A stretch of DNA of 64,000 bases, from the NCBI GenBank assembly GCA_013289955.1, contig JABCYZ010000015.1, forward strand, positions 62,001 through 126,000. The letters are read 5' to 3'. A program made the position numbers and the translations under genes. The notes below the pieces were generated by a model. It was not told the DNA's origin. It saw only the letters and a list, made by a program, of their open reading frames with translations, and did not search any database. This DNA is from Acidobacteriota bacterium. Lineage in GTDB: Bacteria; Acidobacteriota; Terriglobia; Acidiferrales; UBA7541. How positions within the stretch are numbered: position 1 is the first letter of the stretch; each line of letters starts with the position of its first letter. Below, piece by piece: positions 25,577-34,783 of this stretch.

Positions 25577-26980
25577 TCATCCGGAACTTGCACCTGAAAC
25601 GGCGGCGCGGAGTTCGTCGGCCACGGCGATGGCTTGTTCCATGCAGGCGCCGATGGCTGGTCCGCGGAGATAGTTTCCCACAAGCCTGAGATTTAGAAGA
25701 GAAGAAGATTCGCTCTCGAGAGCAGCGATCCGCGCGGTGTGGCCATGGTTGTATTGGGGCAAAGCTCGCTGGTAGATCTCAACATTTGAGAAGGTCGGCT
25801 GGTTGCGAATGGAAAGGATCGGCAGAATCTCCCGATGAACGAGTGCGCTGATCTCTTCGGCGGAGAGTGCTGCGGCTTGAGGATCCGTTGCGCCGCCAAC
25901 GAAGCTTGTCAGAAGGACGGAGCCTTCCGGTGCGCGGCCGGGAAAGAGCGACGAATTCCAGACCGTGCCAAGCGTGCGCCGGCCTTCAGAGCGGGGGATG
26001 AGAAAGCCGAAGCCTTCGAGCGAATGTCCTACGTCTCGCTTGTTGTATCCGAGCGAGACTACGGCGAGAGGAGCGTATTCGATTTCTATAAGCGAAGCTG
26101 CGAGTTCGGGCTGAAGGAGACTGGCGGCAACATAGCTCGGCGTCGCGAGAACGAGACGGTCGGCAATGACGCTCTCGCTTCCGGACGTTGTCTTACTGCT
26201 GACCAGAAACGCTTCGCTCGATTGTGGTTTGCCCGATGGCGGGATTCCGTGAACACCCTGTTGAATCGCTCTTACCTCGACACCGCAGCGCAAGGCCGGG
26301 CCCAGATTTGCGGCGAGCGCTTTGATGAGCGTTTCGTTTCCATCCCGAAAGGACTGGAGAGCCGGGCGCTGCTTCCGGACAGGCTCGGATTTTCGGACGC
26401 GCATCATGCCGCGGAGGACGCTGCCGGTGGCGCGTTCGGCTTCGTGAATTCGGGGGAAAGCCGCGCGGAGGCTGAGTTTTTCGGGGTCGCCGGCGTAGAT
26501 GCCGGAGACCAGGGGGCCGACGAGTTTGTCGAGGAGTTCGGCGGAAAATTTGCGGCGCGTGAAGGCGGCGACGGATTCGTCGCCCGCGGGTGGATGGGTG
26601 CGGCCGAAGAGATCGCTCACGATGCTGAATTTTGTTCTGGCGCTGAAGAGAGAAGTAGCGAAAAAGGCCGGCGGACTGAGAGGCGCTGGCTTTAGTCGGC
26701 CATGGATCACGAGAAATCTCGGCGCGCTATGAGGCGCTTCGACCAGTTCGTTTTCAATGCCGAGGTCGCGGCAGAGTTCGAGGAGCTGGGGAGTGCCGCT
26801 GAAACTTTGCGGGCCGAGTTCGAGGAGGAAGCCGTCCCGGCGCTCGGAGCGGAGGACGCCACCGGGACGTGGCCCGGCTTCGACGATTTGGGCGTCGATG
26901 CCGGACTTCACGAGGTGGTAGGCGCAGGCGAGGCCGGAGATTCCGGCGCCGACAATCAGGATTGGGACGCGGGTGGTCAT
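25577..26980 (-). CDS. hemG: Protoporphyrinogen oxidase, FAD-dependent (HemY type)
   Basis: A 467-residue flavoprotein that oxidises protoporphyrinogen IX (or coproporphyrinogen III in some lineages) in the late heme pathway. The N terminus MTTRVPILIVGAGISGLACAYHLVKSG holds the FAD GxGxxG motif, followed by EAGPRPGGVLRSERRDGFLLELGPQSF. The C-terminal end LVGNYLRGPAIGACMEQAIAVADEL is the family's second FAD-contact segment. The frame is open 71 codons further; the ATG at 26980 gives the canonical start. It lies 4-15 kb from the other heme genes, in the same neighbourhood. Symbol hemG is the standard name; the type is HemY/PgoX. Confidence 0.9.
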   Translation of the reverse strand: MTTRVPILIVGAGISGLACAYHLVKSGIDAQIVEAGPRPGGVLRSERRDGFLLELGPQSFSGTPQLLELCRDLGIENELVEAPHSAPRFLVIHGRLKPAPLSPPAFFATSLFSARTKFSIVSDLFGRTHPPAGDESVAAFTRRKFSAELLDKLVGPLVSGIYAGDPEKLSLRAAFPRIHEAERATGSVLRGMMRVRKSEPVRKQRPALQSFRDGNETLIKALAANLGPALRCGVEVRAIQQGVHGIPPSGKPQSSEAFLVSSKTTSGSESVIADRLVLATPSYVAASLLQPELAASLIEIEYAPLAVVSLGYNKRDVGHSLEGFGFLIPRSEGRRTLGTVWNSSLFPGRAPEGSVLLTSFVGGATDPQAAALSAEEISALVHREILPILSIRNQPTFSNVEIYQRALPQYNHGHTARIAALESESSSLLNLRLVGNYLRGPAIGACMEQAIAVADELRAAVSGASSG

Positions 26981-27117
26981 GGGGTGCGGGAGCCATCCTA
27001 TCATTTTGAATTCGTGAACCGTGTCCTGTGAACTGCAGGAAGCGCCCCGTGATCCGTGTCCGGTGATCTGTGGGAAAGGTAACAGCCAACATCGGGAGCA
27101 GAAGTTAAGAGGATTCT

Positions 27118-29784
27118 CTATGGCTCGCTGAGGGCTTCGATGGGGGAAATGCGGGCGGCGCGTCGCGAGGGGACGAGGCAGGCGGCGAAGCATACGACTC
27201 CCATTATGCCCGCGGCGCTGGCGAGAATAGGGAGGTTGAGCGGCTGTACGTGGAAGAGGACCGTGTTCATGGCGCGGCCGGCTTGCCAGGCTCCGAGCAG
27301 GCCTAATAGCGTTCCACCGGTGAGCAAGCGCAGCGAGAGAGAAAGAAACTGGAGGCGGATTTGCCGTGGCTGCGCCCCCAGGGCCATGCGCACGCCTATT
27401 TCGCGACGGCGCTGGGACACGGCATAGCTCAAGACACCGTAGCTGCCAATGGCGGTGAGCAGCAGGGCGACCCCGGAGAAGAAGCCGGACAGCAGAGCGG
27501 GGGAGCGGCGGGCGGCAAGGCTGTCGGTAATACGCCTGTCCATCGACCGGAGGTCGCTGACCGGTATGTTGGGGTCGACTTGCCTAACTACCTTTTGGAG
27601 CGCCAACCCGAGCGATTCCGGAGGAAGGCTCGTGCGAATGGCGACGAAGAAGCTGTCACCGATACGGAAGGCATAGGGATAATAAACCGCGCCCTGGGCT
27701 TCGTCTTCGGTGAGCCCCGCCTGTTTCACGCCGCCGACAACGCCGACAACGGTGAACGCTTCCGTATCCTTTCCCTCTTCGGACCCGTCCCACAACTGCT
27801 GACCAATTGCGCTGGCGTTTGGCCAGTAGTGCCGCGCGAAGTCTTCATCGACAACCGAGACGCGCGCGGAGCGGAGGGAATCGTCGGCGGTGAGGAAACG
27901 TCCTGCCCGCAGGGAGAAGCCCATGGCGCGGAAGTAGTCTCCACTGACGCCGTAGGAGTAGTGGCCTCGCATTGATTCGCCTGGACGGATAATGTGACCT
28001 CGTACGGTGGCGGCACTTTTGCCGGTTTTGCCGCTGAAGGGGACATTGTCGACAACGCCCGCGGACAATACTCCCGGCATGCGGCCGGTTTTCTCGAGCA
28101 GGCTCTCAACAAATGTCAGACGAGCGGCGTTCGGGTAGTTTGCCCAGGGCAGCAGGATTTGGCCGGTGAGGACGTGGTCGGACTGGAAGCCCGGAGAAAC
28201 GGCCATTACACGCTCGAGACTGACAGCCAGCAGTCCGGCTCCGGACAATAAAAGGAATGCCAAGGCAATCTGAGAGACGATGAAGCCATGGCGCAGGATT
28301 TGAGCGGCGCGGCCGGCTGTTCCGCCGCGGCTCTCTGATTGCAGCGCGTTACCGAGATGGCGGCGAAGGTTGAACCAAGCGATGGGCAGAGCGAGCACAG
28401 CTCCCAGGACAACGGCGGCGGCCAGGCCGGCCAACGCCAATCGTGCATCGAAGGCGATGCGGGCGCCCAAGGGCAGGCGATCCGCACCCAACACACGCAG
28501 GAGATGGATTCCGCCCGCGCCGACGGCGAGTCCGAGTAATCCGCCGGCCAGCGTCAGCAAGGTGGTCTCGACCAGCGTTTCACTCACGATGTATCCCCGG
28601 CCTGCGCCGAGCGCCTGTCGGACAGCCAGTTCTTTGACTCGCCCGTTGGCACGGATGAGAAGCAGGTTTATAAGGTTGACCGCGCCGATCAAGAGGAGGA
28701 CCAGCGCGCCTGCTTCGAGCAGCAGCAGAGTGGGACGGATGGCTGCGACATGGTCGGCATGCAATGGCACGACCAGCGAACGGAAGCCCGCATCGGCGAT
28801 CAATTTGGCTTGCGGGTCGTCTAGTTCCAGTCGATCGTTCTGCGCGTCGAGCTGGGACTGGGCTTCGGCGAGCGTGGCGTTCGAAGCGAGCCGGGCAATC
28901 ATTTGGATGACATTTCCCCCGGCATGCCGCCGCGCGGGCAGGCGATCTTCAGGGCGCGAGGCAAGCGGGAGAAACAAACGCGCATCGGAGGAGAGAAAGC
29001 GGAAACCGGGAGGGAGGACCCCGATCACGGTTCTGGGGACGCTGTTTACACGAATCTGCTTTCCGAGCACATGGGGATCGGCGTTGAATTGCCGGCGCCA
29101 AAATGTGTCGGAAAGAATGGCCACGTGGTCGGTTTCAGAAGTGGCTTCGTCGTCTGTGAAAGTGCGTCCGATCACGGGGCCGAGCCCGAGAGTAGAAAAG
29201 AAATCGGGAGAAACACGCATGGTCGCTTCGCGTTCCGTCGAGCCAGGCTCACCGACAATCTCCTTGCCATAGCCATAGATGGCGAGCGAGGCGAAGGCGG
29301 GAAGATGACCGCGGCGTTCGTAATAGTTGGTCAATGTGGAACCGTCGCGATCGACGCCGGCTTTCGGGTAGGTGTTGAAGACGGTGACGAGGCGGGCGGG
29401 CTCGGGAAAGGGCAGCGGACGAAGCAGGATGGAGTCGATCACCGCGAAAATCGTTAGATTGGCGCCGAAACAAACGGCCAGGGTGAGAAGCGCGGTAACA
29501 GAAAATCCCGGCGTCTTTCGCAGCAAGCGGGCTGCGTAGGTCAGCTGCCTGCGCAGCTCATCAAACAGGTGGACGCCAAATGCTTCGCGGCAATCTCCTT
29601 TGATATTGGTGAGGCTGCCGAGTTCTCTCCGCGCGAGGCGGGCCGCTTTTTCTCTGGACATGCCGGCGCTTACAAGTTCATCGGTGTATTGCTCGATGTG
29701 AAAGCGAAGCTCCTCGGCCATGCCGTCTTCAAATGCACGCCGCTGGGTGAGCACACGAAAAAAAGAACGCAAGCGCTTGAACAT
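27118..29784 (-). CDS. ADOP-family FtsX-like permease
   Basis: An 888-residue inner-membrane protein of the acidobacterial duplicated orphan permease family. The N-terminal helical part (RAFEDGMAEELRFHIEQYTDELVSAGMSREKAARLARRELG) is typical; then come MacB-like periplasmic and FtsX-type membrane domains, duplicated (residues 90-450 and 520-888). Membrane segments include TPGFSVTALLTLAVCFGANLTIF and the C-terminal LSYAVSQRRREIGVRMALGAQ with a final helix pair. No ATPase gene is adjacent, as in the 'orphan' definition. The start is 1 nt after the PadR gene stop, so the two are co-expressed. Exporter or other role not established. Confidence 0.92.
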   Translation of the reverse strand: MFKRLRSFFRVLTQRRAFEDGMAEELRFHIEQYTDELVSAGMSREKAARLARRELGSLTNIKGDCREAFGVHLFDELRRQLTYAARLLRKTPGFSVTALLTLAVCFGANLTIFAVIDSILLRPLPFPEPARLVTVFNTYPKAGVDRDGSTLTNYYERRGHLPAFASLAIYGYGKEIVGEPGSTEREATMRVSPDFFSTLGLGPVIGRTFTDDEATSETDHVAILSDTFWRRQFNADPHVLGKQIRVNSVPRTVIGVLPPGFRFLSSDARLFLPLASRPEDRLPARRHAGGNVIQMIARLASNATLAEAQSQLDAQNDRLELDDPQAKLIADAGFRSLVVPLHADHVAAIRPTLLLLEAGALVLLLIGAVNLINLLLIRANGRVKELAVRQALGAGRGYIVSETLVETTLLTLAGGLLGLAVGAGGIHLLRVLGADRLPLGARIAFDARLALAGLAAAVVLGAVLALPIAWFNLRRHLGNALQSESRGGTAGRAAQILRHGFIVSQIALAFLLLSGAGLLAVSLERVMAVSPGFQSDHVLTGQILLPWANYPNAARLTFVESLLEKTGRMPGVLSAGVVDNVPFSGKTGKSAATVRGHIIRPGESMRGHYSYGVSGDYFRAMGFSLRAGRFLTADDSLRSARVSVVDEDFARHYWPNASAIGQQLWDGSEEGKDTEAFTVVGVVGGVKQAGLTEDEAQGAVYYPYAFRIGDSFFVAIRTSLPPESLGLALQKVVRQVDPNIPVSDLRSMDRRITDSLAARRSPALLSGFFSGVALLLTAIGSYGVLSYAVSQRRREIGVRMALGAQPRQIRLQFLSLSLRLLTGGTLLGLLGAWQAGRAMNTVLFHVQPLNLPILASAAGIMGVVCFAACLVPSRRAARISPIEALSEP

Positions 29785-29785
29785 G

Positions 29786-30127
29786 TCACACCTCCTCTGA
29801 CGTCGTGTTCAGGGCGGCGGCAATCGCAGTCGCTAGCCGGTTCCAGCCCGCCGTTTCATCACGCAGACGGCGGCGCCCCGCGGCTGTTAAGGTGTAATAC
29901 TTCGCCCTGCGGTTGTTCTCGCTCTGACCCCATTCGGCGGCGATCAGATCGTGATGCTCCAATCGGTAGAGCGCCGGGTATAACGATCCCTGAGGAATCT
30001 CGAGCGCGTCCCCCGAGATCTGCCGGATGCGCACGAGCACACCGTATCCATGCAGCGGCTTCAAGGACACCGCTTTGAGAATCAGCATGTCGAGCGTGCC
30101 TGGGAGTAGCTCCGCGGTTTTGGTCAC
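29786..30127 (-). CDS. PadR-family transcriptional regulator
   Basis: A 113-residue winged-helix repressor of the acidobacterial PadR type. ELLPGTLDMLILKAVSLKPLHGYGVLVRIRQISGDALEIPQGSLYPALYRLEHHDLIAAEW (hallmarks LPGTLDMLIL, HGYG and GSLYPALYRLE) is followed by NNRRAKYYTLTAAGRRRL. It controls the ADOP permease gene, which starts 1 nt past its stop codon and whose ribosome site GAGGAGG lies within this gene. Autoregulation through the inverted repeat just upstream of its start is likely (inference). Confidence 0.95.
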   Translation of the reverse strand: MTKTAELLPGTLDMLILKAVSLKPLHGYGVLVRIRQISGDALEIPQGSLYPALYRLEHHDLIAAEWGQSENNRRAKYYTLTAAGRRRLRDETAGWNRLATAIAAALNTTSEEV

Positions 30128-30138
30128 TGTATCGTGGT

Positions 30139-30177
30139 CTCCTAGCTAGACTAGGAGTGTACACGGCGCTCTCCTAG
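30139..30177. promoter_or_regulatory. Candidate PadR operator: repeated CTCCTAG with palindrome
   Basis: CTCCTAG-N5-CTAGGAG (30139-30157) is a perfect 7-bp-arm inverted repeat, followed at once by the palindrome GTGTACAC (30157-30164) and a third CTCCTAG (30171-30177). The block starts 12 nt upstream of the PadR gene start on the minus strand, where an autorepressor site is expected. Confidence 0.6.
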
Positions 30178-30401
30178 TTTGGCAAGGGGAAAGCGCGGCG
30201 AGCGGGTTTCGGCGGAGAGTTCGGGAGCCGGATGCGAGACTCATTGACTCGGTACATGGCGTTATCGGGGCCCTGGCAAACGGCAAGGTTCGAGCTTTTC
30301 AAGGATGAGAATTGCGGCGCCGTTCGCCTGCCGGTCTTTTCCTCGAACCTCAAAAGATATAATCGTGGAGGGAGCGAGAGTGCGCGGCAACGGAGGGAAA
30401 G

Positions 30402-31211
30402 ATGGCGGCGGAGACTAGCCCCGTACGGCTGCCGGCGGGCGACGACGTACTGACGGTGGTTGCCATTAGCCTGGTGGCGGAGATCCTTGGCGATGTGCTG
30501 CACGAAGGGTTGGGACATGCCGCCGTGGCTTTGCTCACCGGAGCGAAATCGGGTGTGTTGTCGACCGTGGCGTGGTCGAGCGAGTTTGATTCGCGACTGG
30601 TTGCCGCAGGGGGAACGCTCGCGAACCTGGCGGCTGGGCTGGTTTGCTGGATTGTGCTGCGTGGGGTGACCTGCGGATCCCTCCGATTGCGTTTTTTCCT
30701 GCTCATAAGTCTTGCGTTCAATCTCTTTGCTGGCACCGGGTATTTTTTCTTTTCTGGCGTGACGAATTTCGGCGATTGGGCCGCCGTCATTGATGGCTTG
30801 CCCTCCCACTGGTTATGGCGGGTGCTCCTTGTCGTCGGAGGGATTGCTTCCTACTACGGCGCCGTACTCGTGGTGGGCAGTGGACTGGTTCGCTACGTGG
30901 GAGTTCCGAGGATTGACCTGCGTCGGCTGCAGAGGCTCACGTGGATTCCTTACTTTTCGGCGGTGGTGCTTTTGAGCGCCGCGGGACTGGGCAATCCCGT
31001 GGGATTGCAGTTGGTGTGGCAGTCCGCTTTGCCGGCAGCGGCGGGCGCGCATTCGGGGCTGTTGTGGTTGAGGTATTACATTCCTAGGAACACCGTGCCG
31101 GAGCGAGGGTCCGAATATATGGAGAGGAGCTATCTCTGGATCGGTGCAGCGGCGGGGCTGACGGCGTTTTTTATTTTTGTTTTGGGGCGCGGGATTAGGT
31201 TGCATACCTAG
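30402..31211 (+). CDS. Multi-pass membrane protein with HEGLGH motif
   Basis: A 269-residue protein of about six or seven membrane helices, function unknown. Near the N terminus, after a short soluble part, VVAISLVAEILGDVLHEGLGHAAVALLTGAKSGVLSTVAW has a His-Glu...His arrangement resembling the start of M50-type intramembrane metalloproteases, but the spacing (HEGLGH, HExxxH) is one residue longer than the classical HExxH. A later third ligand is not obvious; VTNFGDWAAVI and an Asn-Pro (LGNPVG) may be candidates. It may be an enzyme, a degenerate protease-like protein or a structural relative. It stands alone between the PadR promoter region and the heme genes. Confidence 0.7.
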   Translation: MAAETSPVRLPAGDDVLTVVAISLVAEILGDVLHEGLGHAAVALLTGAKSGVLSTVAWSSEFDSRLVAAGGTLANLAAGLVCWIVLRGVTCGSLRLRFFLLISLAFNLFAGTGYFFFSGVTNFGDWAAVIDGLPSHWLWRVLLVVGGIASYYGAVLVVGSGLVRYVGVPRIDLRRLQRLTWIPYFSAVVLLSAAGLGNPVGLQLVWQSALPAAAGAHSGLLWLRYYIPRNTVPERGSEYMERSYLWIGAAAGLTAFFIFVLGRGIRLHT

Positions 31212-31223
31212 GCGCGAACCGCC

Positions 31224-31246
31224 GGAAACGTCCCCTCGGTTTCCGA
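31224..31246 (+). terminator. Weak bidirectional terminator-like hairpin
   Basis: CGGAAAC pairs with GTTTCCG around a 9-nt loop in the 46-nt gap between the convergent membrane-protein and hemN genes. Only a short ATTT follows, so it is a weak intrinsic terminator at best. Confidence 0.4.
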
Positions 31247-31257
31247 TTTCAGGGGAA

Positions 31258-32670
31258 TTACAGGGTTTTTGAGAAGAGGGGTTTGGCGTTGAGGTGCTGT
31301 TTTTCTAGGTAGGGGTCGAAGAGCATGGCCAGGTTGCGGATGAAGATGCGGCCCAGCGGTGTGGCGCGGATTTCGGTGGGGGCGAGGACGACCAGGCCGT
31401 CTTCGCGGAAGGGTTCGAGGCGTGCCAGTTCATCGGCGAAGTAGTGGTCGAAGTCGATGCCGAACTCCTCCGAGATTTCCTCCTTCAGGACAATCGTGTG
31501 GCAGAGGAGGCGGCTGATGACGGCGCGGCGCAGGCGGTCGTCAGCAGAGAGATGGTAACCGCGCATGGTGGCGATGCCGCGTTCGTTGACGGCTTTTTCC
31601 CAGCTGGGGATCTCGCGCTGATTTTGGGCGTAGGCGTTCTGGATGCCGCTGATGGCAGTAATGCCCATGCCGTACAGGTCGGCGCCGGCTTTTGTGGTGT
31701 AGCCCTGAAAATTGCGGTGGAGGGTTCGATTTTGCTGGGAGACGGCTAGCTCGTCGCCGGATTTGGCGAAATGGTCCATGCCGATGTAGAGGTAGCCGGC
31801 TTCGAGGAATTTGAGGAGGCCGGTGCGAAAGATTTCGAATTTTTGCATGCCTTCGGGGAGATGGCCTTCGAAGGAGTTTTGCTGTTTTTTTAGCCAGGGG
31901 ACGTGGGCGTAGCTGAAGAGGGCGACGCGGTCGGGAGTGAGCGTGAGGATTTGGTCGACGGTGTCGGCGAAGGTTTCGGCGGTCTGGTAGGGGAGGCCGT
32001 AGATGAGATCGACATTGACGGAGTCGAAGCCGAGGTCGCGGGCGGATTGGATCAGGGCGGCGGTGAGTTCGTAGGGTTGGACGCGATGGATCGTTTTCTG
32101 GACTAGCGGGTGAAAATCCTGGATGCCCATGCTTAGGCGATTGAAGCCCAGCTTGCGAAGGGTTTCAAGATGGTCGCGGCTCGTGACGCGAGGATCGACT
32201 TCGATGCCGATTTCGGCGTCGGGAGAGAAGGTGAAGCGGTCGCGAGTGAAGTCGAAGAGATCTTCGATTTGCGTGGGAGTGAGATAGGTGGGAGTGCCGC
32301 CGCCCCAGTGGAATTGGACCACCGGGCGATCTTTGGAAACTCTGTGGCTGAGGTGTGCGATCTCGCGCTTCAGGATATCCAGGTAAGGCGGCGAGACGCG
32401 CTTGTCTTTTTGGATGATGACATTGCAGGCGCAGAAGAGGCAGAGGCTTTCGCAGAAGGGAATGTGCATGTAGAGGGAGACGGGGGATTTGGCGGCCTCG
32501 GCTTGCTCGTGGACTTTTTCAAGGTCGGAGGGACCGAAGGAGTCGTTCCAGACCGGTGCAGTGGGGTAGCTGGTGTAGCGGGGACCGGGGCGGTTGTAGC
32601 GGGCGAGGAACTCTTCGCTGACGCGGAGTTCTTCGCGCATCGTTTCAAGGGTGGGATGAGCTAGGGTCAT
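31258..32670 (-). CDS. hemN: Oxygen-independent coproporphyrinogen III oxidase
   Basis: A 470-residue radical-SAM enzyme that decarboxylates coproporphyrinogen III to protoporphyrinogen IX without oxygen. The [4Fe-4S] site is HIPFCESLCLFCACN (CxxxCxxC plus following Cys), with the upstream RYTSYPTAPVW typical of true HemN rather than HemW. VQFHWGGGTPTYLTPTQIEDLF, GIEVDPRVTSRDHLETL and GLPYQTAETFADTVDQIL follow. The C-terminal domain (RAVISRLLCHTIVLKEEISEEFGID) is HemN-like. It overlaps the hemE stop/start by 4 nt, forming hemE-hemN. Confidence 0.96.
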   Translation of the reverse strand: MTLAHPTLETMREELRVSEEFLARYNRPGPRYTSYPTAPVWNDSFGPSDLEKVHEQAEAAKSPVSLYMHIPFCESLCLFCACNVIIQKDKRVSPPYLDILKREIAHLSHRVSKDRPVVQFHWGGGTPTYLTPTQIEDLFDFTRDRFTFSPDAEIGIEVDPRVTSRDHLETLRKLGFNRLSMGIQDFHPLVQKTIHRVQPYELTAALIQSARDLGFDSVNVDLIYGLPYQTAETFADTVDQILTLTPDRVALFSYAHVPWLKKQQNSFEGHLPEGMQKFEIFRTGLLKFLEAGYLYIGMDHFAKSGDELAVSQQNRTLHRNFQGYTTKAGADLYGMGITAISGIQNAYAQNQREIPSWEKAVNERGIATMRGYHLSADDRLRRAVISRLLCHTIVLKEEISEEFGIDFDHYFADELARLEPFREDGLVVLAPTEIRATPLGRIFIRNLAMLFDPYLEKQHLNAKPLFSKTL

Positions 32671-33776
32671 GAGCCGCTTCCGTGGCCGGCGCGGGCGGGA
32701 GGGGCAAACCCCACCCCTACAGGTTCCTGGGAGAGGGGTTGCTGGCCGGTCTGGATGAAGAGTTGGGCGTTTTCAACGGGCGTGTGCTGGAGGATGCCGT
32801 GGCCGAGGTTGAGGATGTGGCCGGTGCCGCCGAGCGCCGCCATGGCTTCTAGGGTGGCGCGGCGAATTTCCTCGGGCGGGCCGAAAAGCACGGCGGGGTC
32901 GACGTTTCCTTGAATGGCGATCCGAGGGCCCAGCTTTTCGCGGAGGCTGCGCATCTCGACGCGCCAGTCGACGCTTAGGACGCTTGCGCCGGAGCGGGCT
33001 AAGGCGGGGAGCAGGTGGTGAGAGGCCTTGGTGTAGTAGATGACGGGAGTTTCCGGGTTCGCGGACGCGAGAGAAGAGATGATTTCTTGCACGGCGGGGA
33101 GAGCGAACTCTTCGTAATCACGGAGGGAGAGTTCGCCGCACCAGGTGTCGAAGAGCTGGACGGCGGCGGCTCCGGCGGCGATTTGCGCTCTTAGATAGGG
33201 GATGGCGGCTTCGGCGATGCGATGCAGAAGATCGCGAAAGGTGGATGGTTCGCTGAGGAGGAAACTTTTTACTGTCGCGAAGCCTTCTTTGGTGCGGCCT
33301 TCCACCATGTAGCAGGCGAGAGTCCAGGGAGCGGCGGCAAAACCGAGGACGGGGACGGCAGGCCCGACTTCGCGGGAGATGCGGCGAATGGCTTCGGGCA
33401 GGAAGGCGGTTTCGATTTCGGGATCGAAGAGTTTTAGTTTCAGGACATCGCGTTTGGAACGGACGGGTTCGGGGAGATTGGGGCCGGCGTCGCCTAGTTC
33501 GAGCTTGAGGCCCATGGCTTCGGCGGGGATGAGAATGTCTGAGAAAACGATGACGGCGTCGACGCCGAGGCGGCGGAAGGGTTGAAGAGAGACTTCAACG
33601 GCTAGATCGGGTGTTTTGCAAACTTCGAGAAACGCGTGATCTCTGCGAATGGCGCGATACTCGGGGAGATAGCGCCCGGCCTGGCGCATCAACCATACAG
33701 GAAGGCGCGGGAGGGTTTCGCCGCGGCATGCGCCGAGGAATAAGTCTTTTCGATTGAGAGGGACGGAGGTGGTCAT
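32667..33776 (-). CDS. hemE: Uroporphyrinogen decarboxylase
   Basis: A 369-residue cytoplasmic enzyme that removes four acetate carboxyls of uroporphyrinogen III to make coproporphyrinogen III. The signature PVWLMRQAGRYLPEYRAIR near the N terminus and VDAVIVFSDILIPAEAMGLKLEL, GFAAAPWTLACYMVEGRTKEGF and HILNLGHGILQHTPVENAQLFI are present. The last part extends about 20 residues beyond the usual end with a Pro/Gly-rich tail. It overlaps hemN by 4 nt. Divergent from ccsA across a 179-nt promoter region. Confidence 0.97.
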   Translation of the reverse strand: MTTSVPLNRKDLFLGACRGETLPRLPVWLMRQAGRYLPEYRAIRRDHAFLEVCKTPDLAVEVSLQPFRRLGVDAVIVFSDILIPAEAMGLKLELGDAGPNLPEPVRSKRDVLKLKLFDPEIETAFLPEAIRRISREVGPAVPVLGFAAAPWTLACYMVEGRTKEGFATVKSFLLSEPSTFRDLLHRIAEAAIPYLRAQIAAGAAAVQLFDTWCGELSLRDYEEFALPAVQEIISSLASANPETPVIYYTKASHHLLPALARSGASVLSVDWRVEMRSLREKLGPRIAIQGNVDPAVLFGPPEEIRRATLEAMAALGGTGHILNLGHGILQHTPVENAQLFIQTGQQPLSQEPVGVGFAPPARAGHGSGS

Positions 33777-33860
33777 CGGTCGCCTGAGGAAGAGGATAGC
33801 AAATCCCGGAGATGATTGCAGAACGCGGCAAGGGTTGTGCGGGGCGGCTCTCGGGTGGGC

Positions 33861-33866
33861 TATACT
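33861..33866 (+). promoter_or_regulatory. Likely -10 element of the ccsA-hemACDBL operon
   Basis: TATACT at 33861-33866 lies about 90 nt upstream of the ccsA start in the divergent hemE/ccsA region. A TTGTGC at 33835-33840 is 20 nt away, longer than the usual 17-nt spacing, so only the -10 part is convincing. Confidence 0.35.
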
Positions 33867-33955
33867 CTGGGGAACGAGGAAAGCAGCAAGTCCGGTGAGA
33901 GTGCGGCTGGAGTTCTCTGCCCGGGCTGGGGAAAAAAAGCAGGATTGCGGAGTTC

Positions 33956-34768
33956 ATGAAATATTCGTTCCTTATCTTGACGATTCTGGCCTACGCGGGG
34001 AGCTTTAGTTTCTATTTGGGCTTCCTGAACACGGGCAAGGAAATGGTGGGGCGCCTCGCGACGCTGTTCCTTGGAATCGGACTTGTCGCGCATTATTTTG
34101 CGCTTTTGGAGCGCTCACGCGGCTTGCATACCGTTCCGTATCATGATCTTTACGGCTCGATGTCGCTGTTTGGATGGCTGTTGGCGCTGACCTATCTGGG
34201 GCTTGAACTATTTCACCGGCAGCGATCGGTGGGGGCGTTTGTATTGCCGTTCATTATCGTGTTTTTTTTGGCGGCGCATCTGGCGCCTGCGGATCGCCTG
34301 TCTCCTGCGCCGGCACGGGGCGTGGCCTTTGCCTTCCACGTTACGCTGAGCATTCTGGCTTATGCGGCGTTTGCCCTATCGGCGGTTTTCAGCTTGATTT
34401 TTTTGGGAGAAGAACGGCTGCTGCGAAGCCGGAAGCTGAGCAATATTGTGTGGCGGCTTCCTCCTTTGGAACTTCTGGAGCGCATGAGCCGGTCGAGCGT
34501 TTTTGTTGGGCTGATATCGATCGCGATAGGGACGGTGTTGGGATTTGTGTGGGTGGACCGGCTGCACGGGCAGATTTGGTACTACGACCCCAAGTATGTG
34601 ATTACGTTGTTGGTGCTGCTGCTCTACGTGCTTTATTTTCAGCTGGCGCGGTCGGCGGCATGGCGTGGGGCGCGGGCCTCGAAATTGTGCATTTTCAACT
34701 TTTTTGTGGTGGTGATGAGTTTTACGGTAGTGAATTTGTACTTGTCGCAGAATCACCGGTACTTCTAG
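33956..34768 (+). CDS. CcsA/HemX-like cytochrome c assembly membrane protein
   Basis: A 270-residue protein with eight membrane helices of the CcsA/HemX family. Recognisable parts are HDLYGSMSLFGWLLALTYLGLE, HVTLSILAYAAFALSAVFSLIFLGEERLLR (second heme-contact His candidate), and GQIWYYDPKYVITLLVLLLYVLYF (WYYDPK is the equivalent of the WxxDPKE segment). It precedes hemA with 15 nt between them, matching the Bacillus order in which hemX lies next to hemA and affects glutamyl-tRNA reductase levels. It may therefore act either in c-type cytochrome maturation or as a hemA modulator. Confidence 0.85.
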   Translation: MKYSFLILTILAYAGSFSFYLGFLNTGKEMVGRLATLFLGIGLVAHYFALLERSRGLHTVPYHDLYGSMSLFGWLLALTYLGLELFHRQRSVGAFVLPFIIVFFLAAHLAPADRLSPAPARGVAFAFHVTLSILAYAAFALSAVFSLIFLGEERLLRSRKLSNIVWRLPPLELLERMSRSSVFVGLISIAIGTVLGFVWVDRLHGQIWYYDPKYVITLLVLLLYVLYFQLARSAAWRGARASKLCIFNFFVVVMSFTVVNLYLSQNHRYF

Positions 34769-34783
34769 GAGCGCGGAACGAGC

